The position numbers and the translations under genes are program-made. From assembly GCA_038503035.1 (NCBI GenBank), contig JAVSML010024617.1, positions 186,001 through 250,000 on the forward strand: a stretch of DNA of 64,000 nucleotides. The letters are read 5' to 3'. Under the pieces are notes generated by a model. The model saw nothing but the letters and a program-made list of their open reading frames with translations. It was not told the DNA's origin and did no database searches. Shown here piece by piece: positions 33,666-45,300 of this stretch (positions within the stretch are counted from its first letter, which is position 1; every line of letters starts with the position of its first letter). This stretch comes from Crocodylus rhombifer (Eukaryota; Chordata; Crocodylia; Crocodylidae).

Positions 33666-34019
33666 CTTTGACTTTTTAACTACTTTATTCAGGGATTCAG
33701 GGATACAAAGAGGTTGGCCAGTTACAAAGCAAAAACAAACAAATTACCATGAAACCAAGAACACCATGTCATTACATTCATCACCATCACACCATGACAG
33801 ACACCTCCGCTACATTCCATGTCATGTCTTACATGCTTATGCCAGCTACACGGTCATAACTATAAATAAACAATTCCTACCCTGCTTTATCCAATCATAC
33901 ATGTGACAGCACCTTCAACTTCCCACACAAAAGAAAGCAAAAAAGCAGTCCAGTGAGGGCCCAGGTTGTGGCACGAGCTGGAAGTAATAGTCCAACACCG
34001 AGCCTGCCCAGTCACCCAG
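33666..34019 (-). other. Tx1-like 3' UTR and 3' end, copy 2
   Basis: On the element strand this ends with a short direct repeat (CCCTGAAT CCCTGAAT) and AATAAAG. It has no counterpart next to copy 1. The end directly meets the 5' end of copy 1 at about 33665. Confidence 0.6.
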
Positions 34020-35689
34020 ACAGCATACTCAAACTCCAGAGAGCAGCGCACCTGTACCAGGAGACGGAAAAGTTGCAGGGCATCATCTGAGCTGGTCCCT
34101 GCAAGCCGGTTTCAGCAGCTCTTGAGGATGGCCATCTTGGCCTGACCTAGTAAAAAGTTAGCCAGGCAGATGGGGCCCTTCTCAGCTGCCCAGTATGTGT
34201 AGGCACACACGTAGGTTGTCTCCAAGAGGCTCCTGCTCAGCACTCATAGCAGGGGCTTGAGGCTGATAAAGAGCGGCCGCAGGCGGGGACAGTCAAGGAA
34301 GGCATAAAAGAGGGTCTCTTCAACACCCCCCGGGCAGAAGGGGCGGGCTTTCGAGGCAGCTGGTTCAAACTGGGATGTAAACATGCCAGTGGCTGGGATG
34401 CCATGCAGCAACTGCCACTGCAGGTCGCCAGCTTCTTGGTGGTTGGCAGCTTATACAATGTGCATCATACTGGGTGGGCCAGTGGGAAATCTGGCAGCCC
34501 CAGGCACCATCGCCATGGTGTAATGGGGTGGCCCGCCAGCACTTGGGCATGGCAGACATGAACCACCCAGGCATATAGGGTTCTACACTACAGAAAAGCA
34601 AAGGGGCAACCCGTGTCACTGTCAGGAGGCACAAGGAGTGTCAGCAGGGCGCCAGATCCGCCGGCCAGCTCACCAACCATGGCCAGGGTGACTGGCAGCA
34701 CAGCAAAAACTTCACACAGGACATCTGCAGTGCAGGGGGCCTGGCTCACCCACAGATGGTCATCCAGGGTGGCTGCTGCCTCCAATGGGAGGGCAACCTG
34801 GATGTCAAACAAAAGATGGCCCATGCTGCAGACGAAGCGCATGACCAGCCAGGTGGTCAAGGCCTCAGGCAAGAGCCAGACCAGCTGAGTGGGGTCAAGG
34901 AGATGGCTCAGGTGGAGGACACGTGCCTGGATGAGAACAGCTGTGAGGCTGGCAGCAGCCAGGCTCGGCACGGGGCACCTCAGAGCTGGGTTTTGCACCA
35001 GGAGTTCCCTCAGCAGCTGCAGGAACTGCAGGTGATAGGCCTGGGCCTGGAGGCGGAGTGGTAGAAACCCAGAAGCACCACCCAGTTCAAAACCATGAGG
35101 TCCAACAGGAAGAGCTCCCAGTCAAAGCTGAGGGCCCCCACCCTCTGCAGAAACCAGCACGCTAGTTGTTGCCAAGGTAGGTGCTCCTTGCCATACAGGA
35201 GTCATTGAAGGGCCTGCAGGCGGAAGGCAGCCACCTTGCTCACAAGGTCAGCCAAACTCTGGCCCCCCTCAGCTACAGGTAGGTAAAGGACAGCTTGGGT
35301 GCCAGTGGCGCCCATCCCAGAAAAAATCAACTAGGAGGCACTGGAGTCTCTCAAGTAGGTCCTGTGGCAGATCGAGTATGGTGCACCAGTGCTACAAGGT
35401 CGCCGCCACCAGATTGTTCATGATGAGGACACATGTCCATGGTAAGAGAGGCTGGGTAGGTGCCAGCGCCATCGTTGTAGGTGGGCCTCTACCCCTTCCT
35501 CGAGGCTGTCCCAGTTGCGCACCATAAAGTTTGATGGCCGTAGGAACATGCGCAAGACCTTAAGGCCCTCGCGGCACCAGGTGAGGCCCCCTGGCAAATC
35601 TGGGGGGAGGTCACAGTGATCCATGCCCCAAGCAACAGCGGATCACTCTTGGCCCAGTTGATACAGGCCGAGGAGGCGCATTCATAGGC
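34020..35689 (-). pseudogene. Tx1-like ORF2 thumb and C-terminal region, copy 2
   Basis: The region aligns with 25765-27170 of copy 1. Frames at 35418-35624, 34588-34998 and 34237-34458 cover successive parts and are separated by frameshifts. 34588-34998 carries Leu-rich sequence matching the same position in copy 1; 34237-34458 starts MYKLPTTKK like its copy-1 counterpart MYKPPTTKK. Plus-strand frames here are shadows. Confidence 0.72.
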
Positions 35690-36151
35690 TCACTGGCAGT
35701 CTGTCAGGGCCTCCACATCTTCCTGGGTGTTAAGGACGATGGTCACATTGTCTGCACACACTGAGAGCTGGAGCGGAGGGGCAATGGACAGGCCTGTAGC
35801 TGATGGCAAGGCCACACCACTCAGGCAGCACAACAGTGCATGCAGCAGTGGCTCAATGGCCAGGGCATAGAGCATGCCCAACAGGGGGCAGCCCTGATGG
35901 ATGCCTCTGCATGCGGAGAATGAGACACAAAGCACCCCGTTCACCTTGAGTAGTCTGGAAGTGTCTTGATACAAGACCCGGAGGGCCCCGGTAAAAAGGG
36001 GCCCAAAACCAAAGGCCTCCAGGGTCTGAAAGAGGCAGGTGTGGTCCACCCGGTCGAAGGCTTTCTCCTGATCCAGAGAGATGAGGCCAGTGTCTAGACC
36101 AAAGAGTTCGCCGGCTGTAAGTAGGTCGCGCAGCAGAAACAGGTTGTCTTG
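35690..36151 (-). pseudogene. Tx1-like reverse transcriptase, copy 2, catalytic site altered
   Basis: The open frame 35690-36049 has LEAFGFGPLFTGALRVLYQD, then GIHQGCPL (motif B), then LYALAIEPLLHAL. These are highly typical of Tx1/L1-like RTs. The YADD catalytic motif reads CADN at 35747-35758, so one essential Asp is changed to Asn and the enzyme would be inactive. Homology stops at 36151 where the LTR begins. Confidence 0.88.
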
Positions 36152-37134
36152 TGTAACAGCCCAGGGTTCTAGAGGTGGCCGTGATCTCCCCTAGCGCCCC
36201 CTATCATGCTAAGTCAGTGTTAAAGCACCCTCACAATCTCACCCGCTATGTCTTAACTGTCGACTATGTACAAGGGAGGCTGCCTTTTGTCCCTCCTGAC
36301 ACAGTGGTCTGATGCATCTCAGTCTCAGTTCTATTTTGGGTGACTCGGTGCACCCCAGCCTTATGGGCTATGCGTGGCTCCAACCATCCCTGTATCATGC
36401 CCCAAGCCTTGCAGATGTACCAGATGTTGTTTGATCTATTTCACTTTCTGTGCCCCACAGGTGCTTCTGGCATGCCTCGCAACTGTGTTCTCTGGCACTC
36501 GTCAATCTCTCCCCCTTTCTGGCGCTTCTCGCACTGCCCGCTCTGGGGCTTCTAGCACTGCCCTCACTGGGGTCTTGAGGCTCAGGTGGCCGTAGCCATG
36601 CCTGCCCCCCCCCCCCCAGTCCTCTGCTCCTCTTCTCAGGGCTGGGGTCAGTGCACACCTGAATGTTGTGCCCTCTCTGGCACCGGGGTCCCTACGCTAC
36701 TGTGGAGCCCCTATGAGGCCTCCTCCAACCCCTAATAGCCTCACCCGGTCCTCCGGTGTAACAACAACAAAAACAATAACACAAGCCCCTGGGCTATAAC
36801 ACAAAGCTAAACCTCATAGCTGAATGTTCTCCAAACCACACCACATCTCTCACCCATGTAACTAGTGGCTTATCCATCCAGGCCTTTTTCTCTTTCCCAC
36901 ATTCAGGGCCGCTCTCTTTCCCTTAAGTCAGGCAGTACTCCTTCTTCCTGGCTGCAAGCAGAGAGCAAGCACTTGCAGCATCCAGTCTGCATTTTATAGT
37001 AGTCAGCCCTGCCCCTTCCAGTCAGCTGACTCACCAGGTGCAGGCCCTTAGCTCCTCCTGGTTGCCCCTAGCAACCAACACCTGAGCCCATACTGCTGCT
37101 TTTCAAGTAGTAGGCACCTTAGTGCCCTGCTACA
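36152..37134 (-). mobile_element. 3' LTR, family LTR2, copy C
   Basis: On the minus strand it starts TGTAGCAGGGCACTAAGG (complement of 37117-37134) and ends CTGTTACA (36152). The promoter module is conserved: GTTGCCCCTAGCAAC (37061-37075), GTCAGCTGAC (37021-37030) and TATAAAA (about 36992-36998). The distal part keeps degenerate repeats of the GGGGCTTCT...GCACTG type. At 983 bp it is shorter than the other copies, mainly because the minisatellite part is smaller. A purine-rich tract immediately upstream on the minus strand shows that it is a 3' LTR and not a solo LTR. Confidence 0.85.
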
Positions 37135-37780
37135 TACCTCCCCCCTCAAGTTTCAAACTCACTGGCCTGAGTCTTCCATCTTATCCACATTGCTTTCAGT
37201 CACCGATCTCTTAGACCCGGGTTATTGTTCTTGGAGGATTTCAACTTGTACCGGCAGAGGTTTTAAGGAGCCTCCTACCCGCCTTTTACCCAAGGCTCAT
37301 TGTGTGGGATTTTACAGGATTTGTCCTGCCACAGGCAGTCCCCCCACACTAGTTAACCTTGGTAAATCGTGCCTTCCATTGATCCAGCTCCAGCCTACCT
37401 TCTGGGGTCTCTCTCCTTCTCACTTCTGGCCCTTCTATGGTCCATCCTCGTGCACCCTGGCCTCTGTCTCAGGAAAAATTGTGGGCTCTTTTGTCTCCTT
37501 ATGCCTTTCTGGAGGTCTTGAAGACTTCCCCAGATCTCCCACTGTCTCTTCAGCGCTTTCTGGGCAACTTCTCTCCTCCAGAACTCTATCTTCCCCTGTC
37601 CAGTAGATTCTGCTCTGGGTCCCTTATAGATTTTTACATAGGCTACCCATCCCACTCACTCTTCAATGATTTTCTTTAACATCCACTGCTTAACTAACCT
37701 AGGGACATTCCTCATATAAATTTGCGGTCTCTTTTCAGGCTTCACCCCCTGCCCTTTGGGTTTTGTGCCCTCTTCCACCT
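37135..37780 (-). pseudogene. Endogenous LTR-retroelement internal 3' fragment
   Basis: The minus strand next to the LTR reads TTGAGGGGGGAGGTA, a polypurine tract of the kind that primes plus-strand synthesis. Upstream is a frame of 86 codons (37395-37655, rich in Arg, Lys and Gln), with the same frame open further upstream apart from one stop. I do not recognise the protein; it could be a late internal gene or non-coding leader. The upstream limit is fuzzy, between about 37740 and 37785, where Tx1 homology resumes. Confidence 0.6.
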
Positions 37781-39540
37781 TCCTTGCCCCAGGCTCCACT
37801 CATCTCTCACCTGCTGTGTGAGCTTCTCTAGACGGTAAGCCATCTGCCGAGTGCCTAGATCTTGTTGCATAAATTTGGCCGCAGCTTTGGCAGCCTTGAT
37901 AAAAACTTTAGGATCTGCACACCATTGGATAATGCAACCCACTATGTTATTCTGTCCTTTAGTCTGTTTCAAAAAGGTCGAGAGCCCTGCCAACGTGGGC
38001 TGCACATTTCTGACAGATGCACAGTGAGGCTGCACTCTAGTGGGAGCTCACCCACAAATGCAGCATGTACACCCTCAATATCTAAACCCATCAGCCTCCT
38101 CCAATTGTCCAGGTCAAGGACTGGCTCTCAAAAAGCAATCCCCACCTTCTTGGGGGGAGAGAGGTCATCCTGCTCTCGAGGTTGCTTGCAACACTCAGAC
38201 AGCTGGATCTCCATCTCACTAGCCTCCTCATCTAATTCAGTAGCCTGGGACATGACAAAGAGGTCAGCAGACTCTTCTGCTGTCCCCTGGGTCAGAAACT
38301 GGGAGACAGGGGAGGGGCTAGTGACCCCTGCCTTCACCTCCCTCTCCTCCAAGCCACCCCCATCCCTGGTCAACAGGGTCACTGACATGACAGCCAGAGC
38401 AGGGCCAAGCTCTCCAGCAGGGGCCGCCCCAGCACCAGCTGAGGAGGGTCTCAGTGGGGATGAGATGTCCTGAGTGATCCCTTTCACTTTCTTCTCTTTG
38501 TTCTTCTTCTTCTTCATGGCAGGTGGCCCACCCTTCATAGAGGATGGGCCGGACTGCTTCTGGCCTGCCTCCCCAGGGCCATCAACCTCAGACAAGGCCA
38601 CAGTGGAAGGCAACTGGGAGGAGGCCTGAGCCCCATCACCCAACAGGGCCATGGTGCCACAATTGCTGACCACCCCAGCCGCCTCAGTCAGGGCAGGCAG
38701 GGGGCAAGCGGAGGCATCAGCCTCTCCACCTGGTGGTGTCTATACTGGTGGGGATGGGCACTGTAGGTGGAATGTGTCGGGGGGAGAGCTGGAGCCTGGT
38801 CCCAGCCCCTCTTCTGTATGGCACTCTCATGCCAGAGACTCCAGCCCCCTCAGATGGAACATGGGTGGAAGGAGGTCAGGAAAATCTCCCAGCCTCACTG
38901 GGTGGGGCCTGTGTCCTAGAGGTGGATGCGCCATCCGTCAGCACTGCTGTAGTCGCCAATGTTCCAGCTGATCTCCCCCGCAGGCACTGGGCTGCTAGGT
39001 GAGAATAGCTACCACCTTGGAAACATGTGGTCTCCCCAAAGGAAAAATAGATCACAAACCTCCACCCATTGAACATAAGGCTCAAGGACTGAGGCAGAGA
39101 CCATGGGCCCTCCCTGAGAAGCATGAAAACCTGCCTTCAAAAAGACAGGACATGTCTCAGTTTTGGGTTCTTGCTTCCTATCATCAGTCAGAAAAAGGGA
39201 CTCATAAGAACCCCATAGGGCTCAAGTTCCTTGGCCAGCTCCCTATCGGTCACATGTGGGGGAACATTAGAAATCACCACCCTCACTGCTGGGGTGTCTA
39301 GGGGGCGTGACAAAAAAGTATGCACCCGCAATGTCCAGGCCCACTGCACACACCCTGTTAACTAGGGTGGAATCACTCAGGTAAATCATTGGGACCATGT
39401 TAACATGACCTGCATAATGTATGTTACACTGTCCCAGGAGACTACCAAAGCCATCTATGCAGACCTCAACCCTGATGTAGGGAGGGGTGTGAACCCTCAG
39501 ACAATGGGTAATGGGGAGGTTCTAAGATGCAGCTACTGGG
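37770..39540 (-). pseudogene. Tx1-like ORF1, copy 2
   Basis: The zinc knuckle is at about 38994-39035 and reads CFQGGSYSHLAAQC, so the second Cys of C-x2-C-x4-H-x4-C is Gly. Downstream on the minus strand the 181-codon frame 38128-38673 includes the KKKKNKEKKVK basic patch and an acidic Ser/Pro-rich part. The C-terminal frame 37742-38035 has AKAAAKFMQQDLGTRQMAY and QQVRDEW, suggesting helices. The site equivalent to the LTR1 insertion in copy 1 (about 37985-37995) is uninterrupted. Plus-strand frames are shadows. Confidence 0.78.
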
Positions 39541-39559
39541 TGTAGGAGCAGCTATTCCT

Positions 39560-40110
39560 GCTAGGACAGGGTTAATTTCAAGCTATAACTGAGAAAAAGA
39601 AAAACAATAATGTTTATACTAACTAAAAAAATAAGTGTCTTGGAATGCGGCCATAAAAAAAAGGATAAGAGGAGAGGGGTGGAGGGGGGGAAAAACGGGG
39701 TGGTTTGAAACAGTGAAAAAAGAAAAAAGGGGGAGGGGAGGAGAGGGGGAAATTAAGAGCACCCCTCAGAGGGCAAGCTATTGGAAAAGATAACTCCACA
39801 CAACAAGCAAGCAGAAAAGAAAGAAAGAAAGGAAAAGAGACAGTAAGAAAAAAGGCTGTAAAGAAGCAACTCGCAGACAGAGACCGGAAGTACAGGGGGA
39901 GGGGATGGAGAACAGAGAAAAAAGAGAGAAAATGCTGCAAAAATATAAGAAAAGAATCAGAAAGTGAGATAAACAGAAGCTAGAGACCTTTAGACAGGTG
40001 GGAGTCAGAAAAGAAAAGAGATGGGAAGCTGGGGAGTCTTCCGCTCAGGATCACCCCACACAGCTCCAAGCGAGCCTGTTCCGAAGCATGCAAACCAGAA
40101 GGAAGGAAGG
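39560..40110 (-). other. Tx1-like 5' UTR, copy 2
   Basis: Pyrimidine-rich on the element strand and aligned with 33130-33660. At its 5' limit (about 40100-40125 on the plus strand) there is a GGAA-type simple repeat, complement of TTCC, which may be the original target or a flanking microsatellite. Confidence 0.6.
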
Positions 40111-42244
40111 AAAGAGAAAAAGCAAGAAAGTAAGCCTAGCACATAAGGATGTCTAGCCCTAAATCTATAGTGGAGTGTCAGCCTGATGAATGGGGATTAG
40201 TTACCAGTTTTTACCAGCTGGCTTTGTGGTGTTTAACTACTGCTTTCAGCTTTTTTTTCACAGGGAAGCTGTCTACTGTTCTCATGATTTTTCATACAAA
40301 AAGGGAGTTCTTTTCTTCCCCGTATACAATATCTTTCAAAATAATAAATGCTACATGTCAAAGCTCTTAAATACATACTACATACAATATAAGCAGTGCC
40401 TAGTGTGTCTTTTGGGATGCTTAGTTTTCACCTCAATATTTATATATGCTTTGTAGGAAGAAGAACAGGTTACTATTTCCTTTACTCTAACCACTTCTCT
40501 GGGTTCAGTTCTTTTAATTTCCCAGAGACCTGGACGCGACAGCTCACGGCCACAGCCAGGCACCCAGACCCCAAGAGCAGTGGTAACTTCCAGTTGCTGA
40601 CACACCACTGGAACAATTGCAGTTGTGATCACAGTTGCCCGTGGAAGCTGGGTTTTCTGCCCTTCCTTTGCCCAAGTGGGTTGTCCCAGTTCACCCCCTT
40701 GCCCCGCTCTCTTCCCCCTCAGTTACACTACTGCCCAGACACAGCTTATAATAGTTCTTCTTCTGTGCTGTTTTTGGAATAAGCAGAAAGAATTTGCTAC
40801 AAAGCAAGGATGAAGCAAGCCAGCATACATAGGGGAGGATCAAGTTGTCTTTATGGACCTGCCAGCTTCATGGCACCAAAGAAGGAGGGATTCAAACCCA
40901 TGCTTGAATATCCTCTTATACCAGTAGGTACCAAATCCTGCTTTTTTTTATACCCAGAGTCTGCTGCTAATGTCAGGAAGGGTTTTGAAAACTCAAAGGG
41001 TGAAGAATCAAACCTGTTATCAAGAGGCTGGCTCTTTCTTTTCTTTGGGTATTGTTTCCTAACTCATTTAATCCAACTCTTTTGACATTGTTTTACTTTA
41101 TTAGGGAGAAATTATCCCATTAGTAATTTGACAATTATTTAATTTTCTCTTTCTTTTTGGCATTAGATTATTGTTGCTAAAAGGGGGGGAAATCAACCTT
41201 GCATTATGTATCCATTTAATTTGCATTATAAAATAAGCATGAAAAGTTGAGTGATCTGATTGGCTAGCACTGTAAAATAACATAATTCAGTGCTCAGAGC
41301 TTATGAGCCTCTTCATTTAATTAACATTATGCAAATTCTTTGACAAAAAAGTAACATTTTATAATAAAATTGTATTATCCTATTCAGACACTCCACTGTT
41401 TGAATTATACTAGAGGATATTCATTTAGGACAAGCAGCTTTGATCATAAATATGCACTTATTCACGCCCTGCCATGTCTTATTGATTAACCAGGATATTT
41501 TCCCTCTTGTTAAAATGAAGTTGCAGTTCAAAGGTTTTAGAAAAACATCCACTATAGGAAATTGGCAAAGCAAATATGTAGTGCACTGCAACCTCCAGAG
41601 AATTACCTAGTGTTCCTTTTTCTCAGTTTACTGTTGGGGGTTTATTGTTAACAAAGGAATGTGTAGAGTTGTACTATAGGGAAAAAAGATTGATAAATAT
41701 TTGAAGAAAACCTAGTAGGAAACAAACGTGTGCTCAGTCAAAATGCCATGAAATCAGCAGACAGGCCCCCATCTGTTTATTTATTTAAAAACATCATGAT
41801 AGATTTAGTCTGCAACTCGCAAGCAACAAGTTTGGTTCTGTTTCCCAGTAAGGCTTGAGATCCCTATGTTACATTTACAAAGTAGTGACCAAGTAATACA
41901 TTTCAAATGAATGAAATCAAATCCTGATCGGTATAGCAGGAATTTCTGCTAGTTCTTGTTTAATCATTTCAATAAAGAATCATTGAAAGAAATGCATAGC
42001 ATTCTTTGTTCAAGCAGGAAGTTATCAAAGTTTGGATATTTTTCTCTCAGTCCTCTGAATGACTCAAAGTTTTCTCAAGTCCTTGATGATAATTCCTTAT
42101 ATGGAAACTTTGATCACAAAGACTAAGAACCAAATGTTTTGAAAGCCTCAGATGAAATGCACAAACTAAAAATACAGCAAGGCTTTGCACTCACAAAAAT
42201 GTACTCCAGTGAACTCTAAGCATTTTGAAAGACAGTGACTTCTC
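40111..42244. other. Unique AT-rich sequence, no gene seen
   Basis: A GC-richer part at 40500-40730 has an open frame of 128 codons (40396-40782, plus) with no recognisable domain. The rest is AT-rich, for example 41280-41480, which looks repeat-free. No exon is supported. Confidence 0.45.
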
Positions 42245-42380
42245 AAAGCACCTTTATGAAGTATACAGAAGGAGAGTTAGGAATGAGATTACAGAGATTA
42301 AGTGATTTGCCAAAGGTTACACGGAAACTTCAGTAGAGCTAGGAGTAGACCCAGATGTCCTAATTCCTGGTCCATCCAAG
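42245..42380 (+). mobile_element. MIR-like SINE
   Basis: The sequence GAGATTAAGTGATTTGCCAA, then AGGTTACACGG, then AGAGCTAGGAGTAGACCCAG follows the tRNA-derived and core parts of MIR-type SINEs ('GTTAAGTGACTTGCCCAAGGTCACACAG...GAGCTGGGATTTGAACCC'). It is diverged and probably ancient. Confidence 0.72.
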
Positions 42381-45300
42381 CTTAAGGTGGGTGTTTTCAT
42401 CAGTGTAGCATGCCTAATGCTTGTACAAACTTCAGGAGATCTTTAATTAATGGCAGGAATTCCAAGCATAATACAAAGCCTAACATAGTCAATAGAAATC
42501 TTTCTGTCAGAATGCTCAGCACAAAAGTTTGAAGGCTTTCCTGAATCTTTATCAAAACTCAGACTGAAGAATTGGGTTGGTTTCTACCCCTTCCTGCTTT
42601 CAAAAACTAAACTGAAAATCCTCTTTCTCCAGGCATTTTTGGAACGCTTTCATCGTGTCAGATTTGGGACCAAGGTATACACGGAAGTCCCAATGACTAT
42701 GTTTTTTGCTTATCTGGCATCACATGCCACAGCTCCAATAGAAGTGATAGGAACATTGAATATGCTATTGTTAACAATACCAGGCATGGGCAATAAGATA
42801 TGCATATTTCTGTATTCTCACTGCAAAGCAAAAATTTTTCTTGCTGTTAACCAGGGAGGTATTCATATGTTTTCCATTAATATATTACTTTCAATATGGT
42901 CTCTGAACAATCATTTTTAAAAGGACTAAACAAATTTTGTAAATCTAGAGAAAAGCAGTGAATTCAAGGATCAGATCTGCTCTTTGATAGTCACTTATTT
43001 TACTCCATCTGTCCTGTATTTTGCTCCCTAGAACCAGCTTGCACTATAGTATTACAAGCATTCCCCCACTGCTTCAAGTCCTGATCAGAGGTAAGAGTGC
43101 CACCTATTGAGTCCCACACAGTACTGAAGAATAGGTTACAACACTCTCCTTATAAAGGTGAGCAGTATCTCTCCAAGGGAAGACAAGTCTGCCATGTAAA
43201 AAAAAAAAATTCAATACAAAATGATCTCTCAGCAATATATCTATGAATAATTTGTTTCTAAAAAAGGTCAAACATTCATGATAAAGACCAGTACCTTTAT
43301 TAAAACAGCAGTTTGCTTAAAACAGTTCAGTTATAGTTCAGGGTAAATTTCTCTCCTGACATGACCCAAAGAGGATTTTTTCCCCTCATCATCTTGGCTG
43401 GTCATTATACTAATTAAATACTTTATTATGCCAGGGTGTGCTAGATGTCACCTTGGAAACACTTCAAACAGTATGGAGTAATATAAAAACTGAATATAAG
43501 GCAGCTACATTATAGGGTCACATTACAGAGTGAACTAGCTTTTCCCTTTTGGCAGCAAAATTGCAAAGACAGTGCATATTTTAAAAAATTGCTGGAATCT
43601 CTAGAAAGTGAAGAAAAATAAAAGAGCTATAACAGCACTGATGATTTTTCCATTTTATTACGCCTGAGTATGAAGTGCATTTTCCTGGCATCCTAGGCAA
43701 TGACAACATATTAGAAACGTATATTTTTAGAAGAGTGGTATTATTGTTGACCTAGTGAATATACTGGGTTTAATCAACTGAAGTCCTGCCCATGTTATAT
43801 ACCTAACACAATAGGCACTAGGCTAGACAAACAGACCATTTCCTGACAAATAACCAGACAAGAAAATTATCAGAAATTCCATCAGTGTGCACCTACTTAT
43901 CTTCTCAGCCCAGGGAATGAATGTGCATACCTCATTTTATCTTTTAGTGAATTACTTCTTTGTTTCCCTCCCTTTTCTGAGCTGTAGTGCAGTATTATTT
44001 ACAGATACTCCACAGCAGAAATAGAGTACTGTATCTCAGCATGGCCAAATGACCTGGGAAAGCTGGCACACTGTTGAGGGCATGCAGTATCAGAAGAACA
44101 GCTGAATAAATTAACCCCATTTAGCAATAACAAGGATCTTGAACTGGCACATTCCAAAATCTACTTTTCAGGATCAGTCTCTGCTAAAAAGCGCTGTGGG
44201 GAAGAGATAAGGTAAATGCAAACTCGGGTTATTCCGTTACCTCTGTGGAAGCAGTGTTTCCATAAAATGGAGGGTGGTGATTTAAGGGATATTGAAAGGA
44301 AGCTGGAAAAGATTTGTTCATAACTGCTGCACCCAAATGACTGCACAGTTGAGTTGACAGCCCTGCAGCAAGCACGCAAACATGACGGCTTGTCACAGAG
44401 TCCAAAACCTTGAACTATAATGACAGAAGGGCAAATTCTCTCCTGCACCTAAAGGGATTGAATGTGGGGACAGCTGATTGTGTTTCCTTTGTTCTACGCT
44501 CTGGTCTCTTAAAGTGGCCTACGGTCTGCTTCAAAATATGCCAAAAGTATCTAGTCCCAAAGGGGAGTAGGAATCTGGCCCAGATTATTATAAGAAAAAA
44601 GACTACAAAAAAAGAACCTTGTCTAAATCTTCTTACTTTATTCACTACTGATTGTGCAAGACACTCCAGGATGCAAAAAAAGGAGCTTATTTCACAGCAC
44701 TGTCAAAGAATCAGGCAATAACGAACCCCTTGCACTGACACCATGAGAATGGGGAAAGACTAGTAACAACAGCTACAAAAAACTGTTGTTCAGGAATACC
44801 ATATCCCTTTGGAAAGAAAATATCACTCTGCAACATGGGACTTTGGCTTAAATTCACAGTAGAAACATATAGGCATGATAAGCAGCCTATGCAACCCCTC
44901 ATCCCTCAGTGAGATTACATAAAATGAGAGAATTATTGGTCATTTAAACAAAAAGATGCTTCACTTCCTGGCCTTCATGAACAATACTTCTGCTCAGCTG
45001 CAGCAAGCCCTGTATATCTTCAAGTTAACAGTGAGTTGAGATCTTTAGTATTGAAGAAAAATGGATTATAATGAGGATTTTGCCTGAGTAAGGGATGATA
45101 GTGTGTGCTTTTGTCATGTAGTGATATGGGAAATGGTCAGAAAGTTCAAAGGATTTGCATCACACGGGAATTACTGTAATTACAGATCAGAACACAATAC
45201 TACCTGCCCTAGCACAGGGAAAACTCTGAATTACAGAGCATATGATGTAATGTTAACTAATTCGATGCATGCTGTCCTTGAATTACTGAAAAGAGCAATA

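Larger units (their letters stand above)
33666..40110 (-). mobile_element. Tx1/L1-like LINE, copy 2, ERV segment in place of half of ORF2
   Basis: On the minus strand: 5' UTR (40110-39560), ORF1 (39540-37780), then a 1.6-kb LTR-retroelement segment (37780-36152), then RT and the C-terminal ORF2 region (36151-34020), then a 3' UTR ending in AATAAAGTAGTTAAAAAGTC (33667-33690 complement). Relative to copy 1 about 1.75 kb (endonuclease and first RT blocks, equal to 27568-29335) is missing and replaced by the ERV segment. By eye identity with copy 1 is high but clearly imperfect, and both copies are full of stops. Confidence 0.83.

Noticed and set aside
37862..38473. 203-codon plus frame, Ser/Pro-rich
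   Set aside because: It is antisense to LINE ORF1 in copy 2, where the minus frame aligns with copy 1.
42639..42920. 93-codon plus frame in unique DNA
   Set aside because: No recognisable family, AT-rich codon use and no clear start. Only the first part is listed, as a weak exon candidate.
44161..44220. Possible short exon with TTTTCAG acceptor and GTAAAT donor
   Set aside because: One frame is open over about 40 bases, but this is expected often by chance and the peptide is not recognised.
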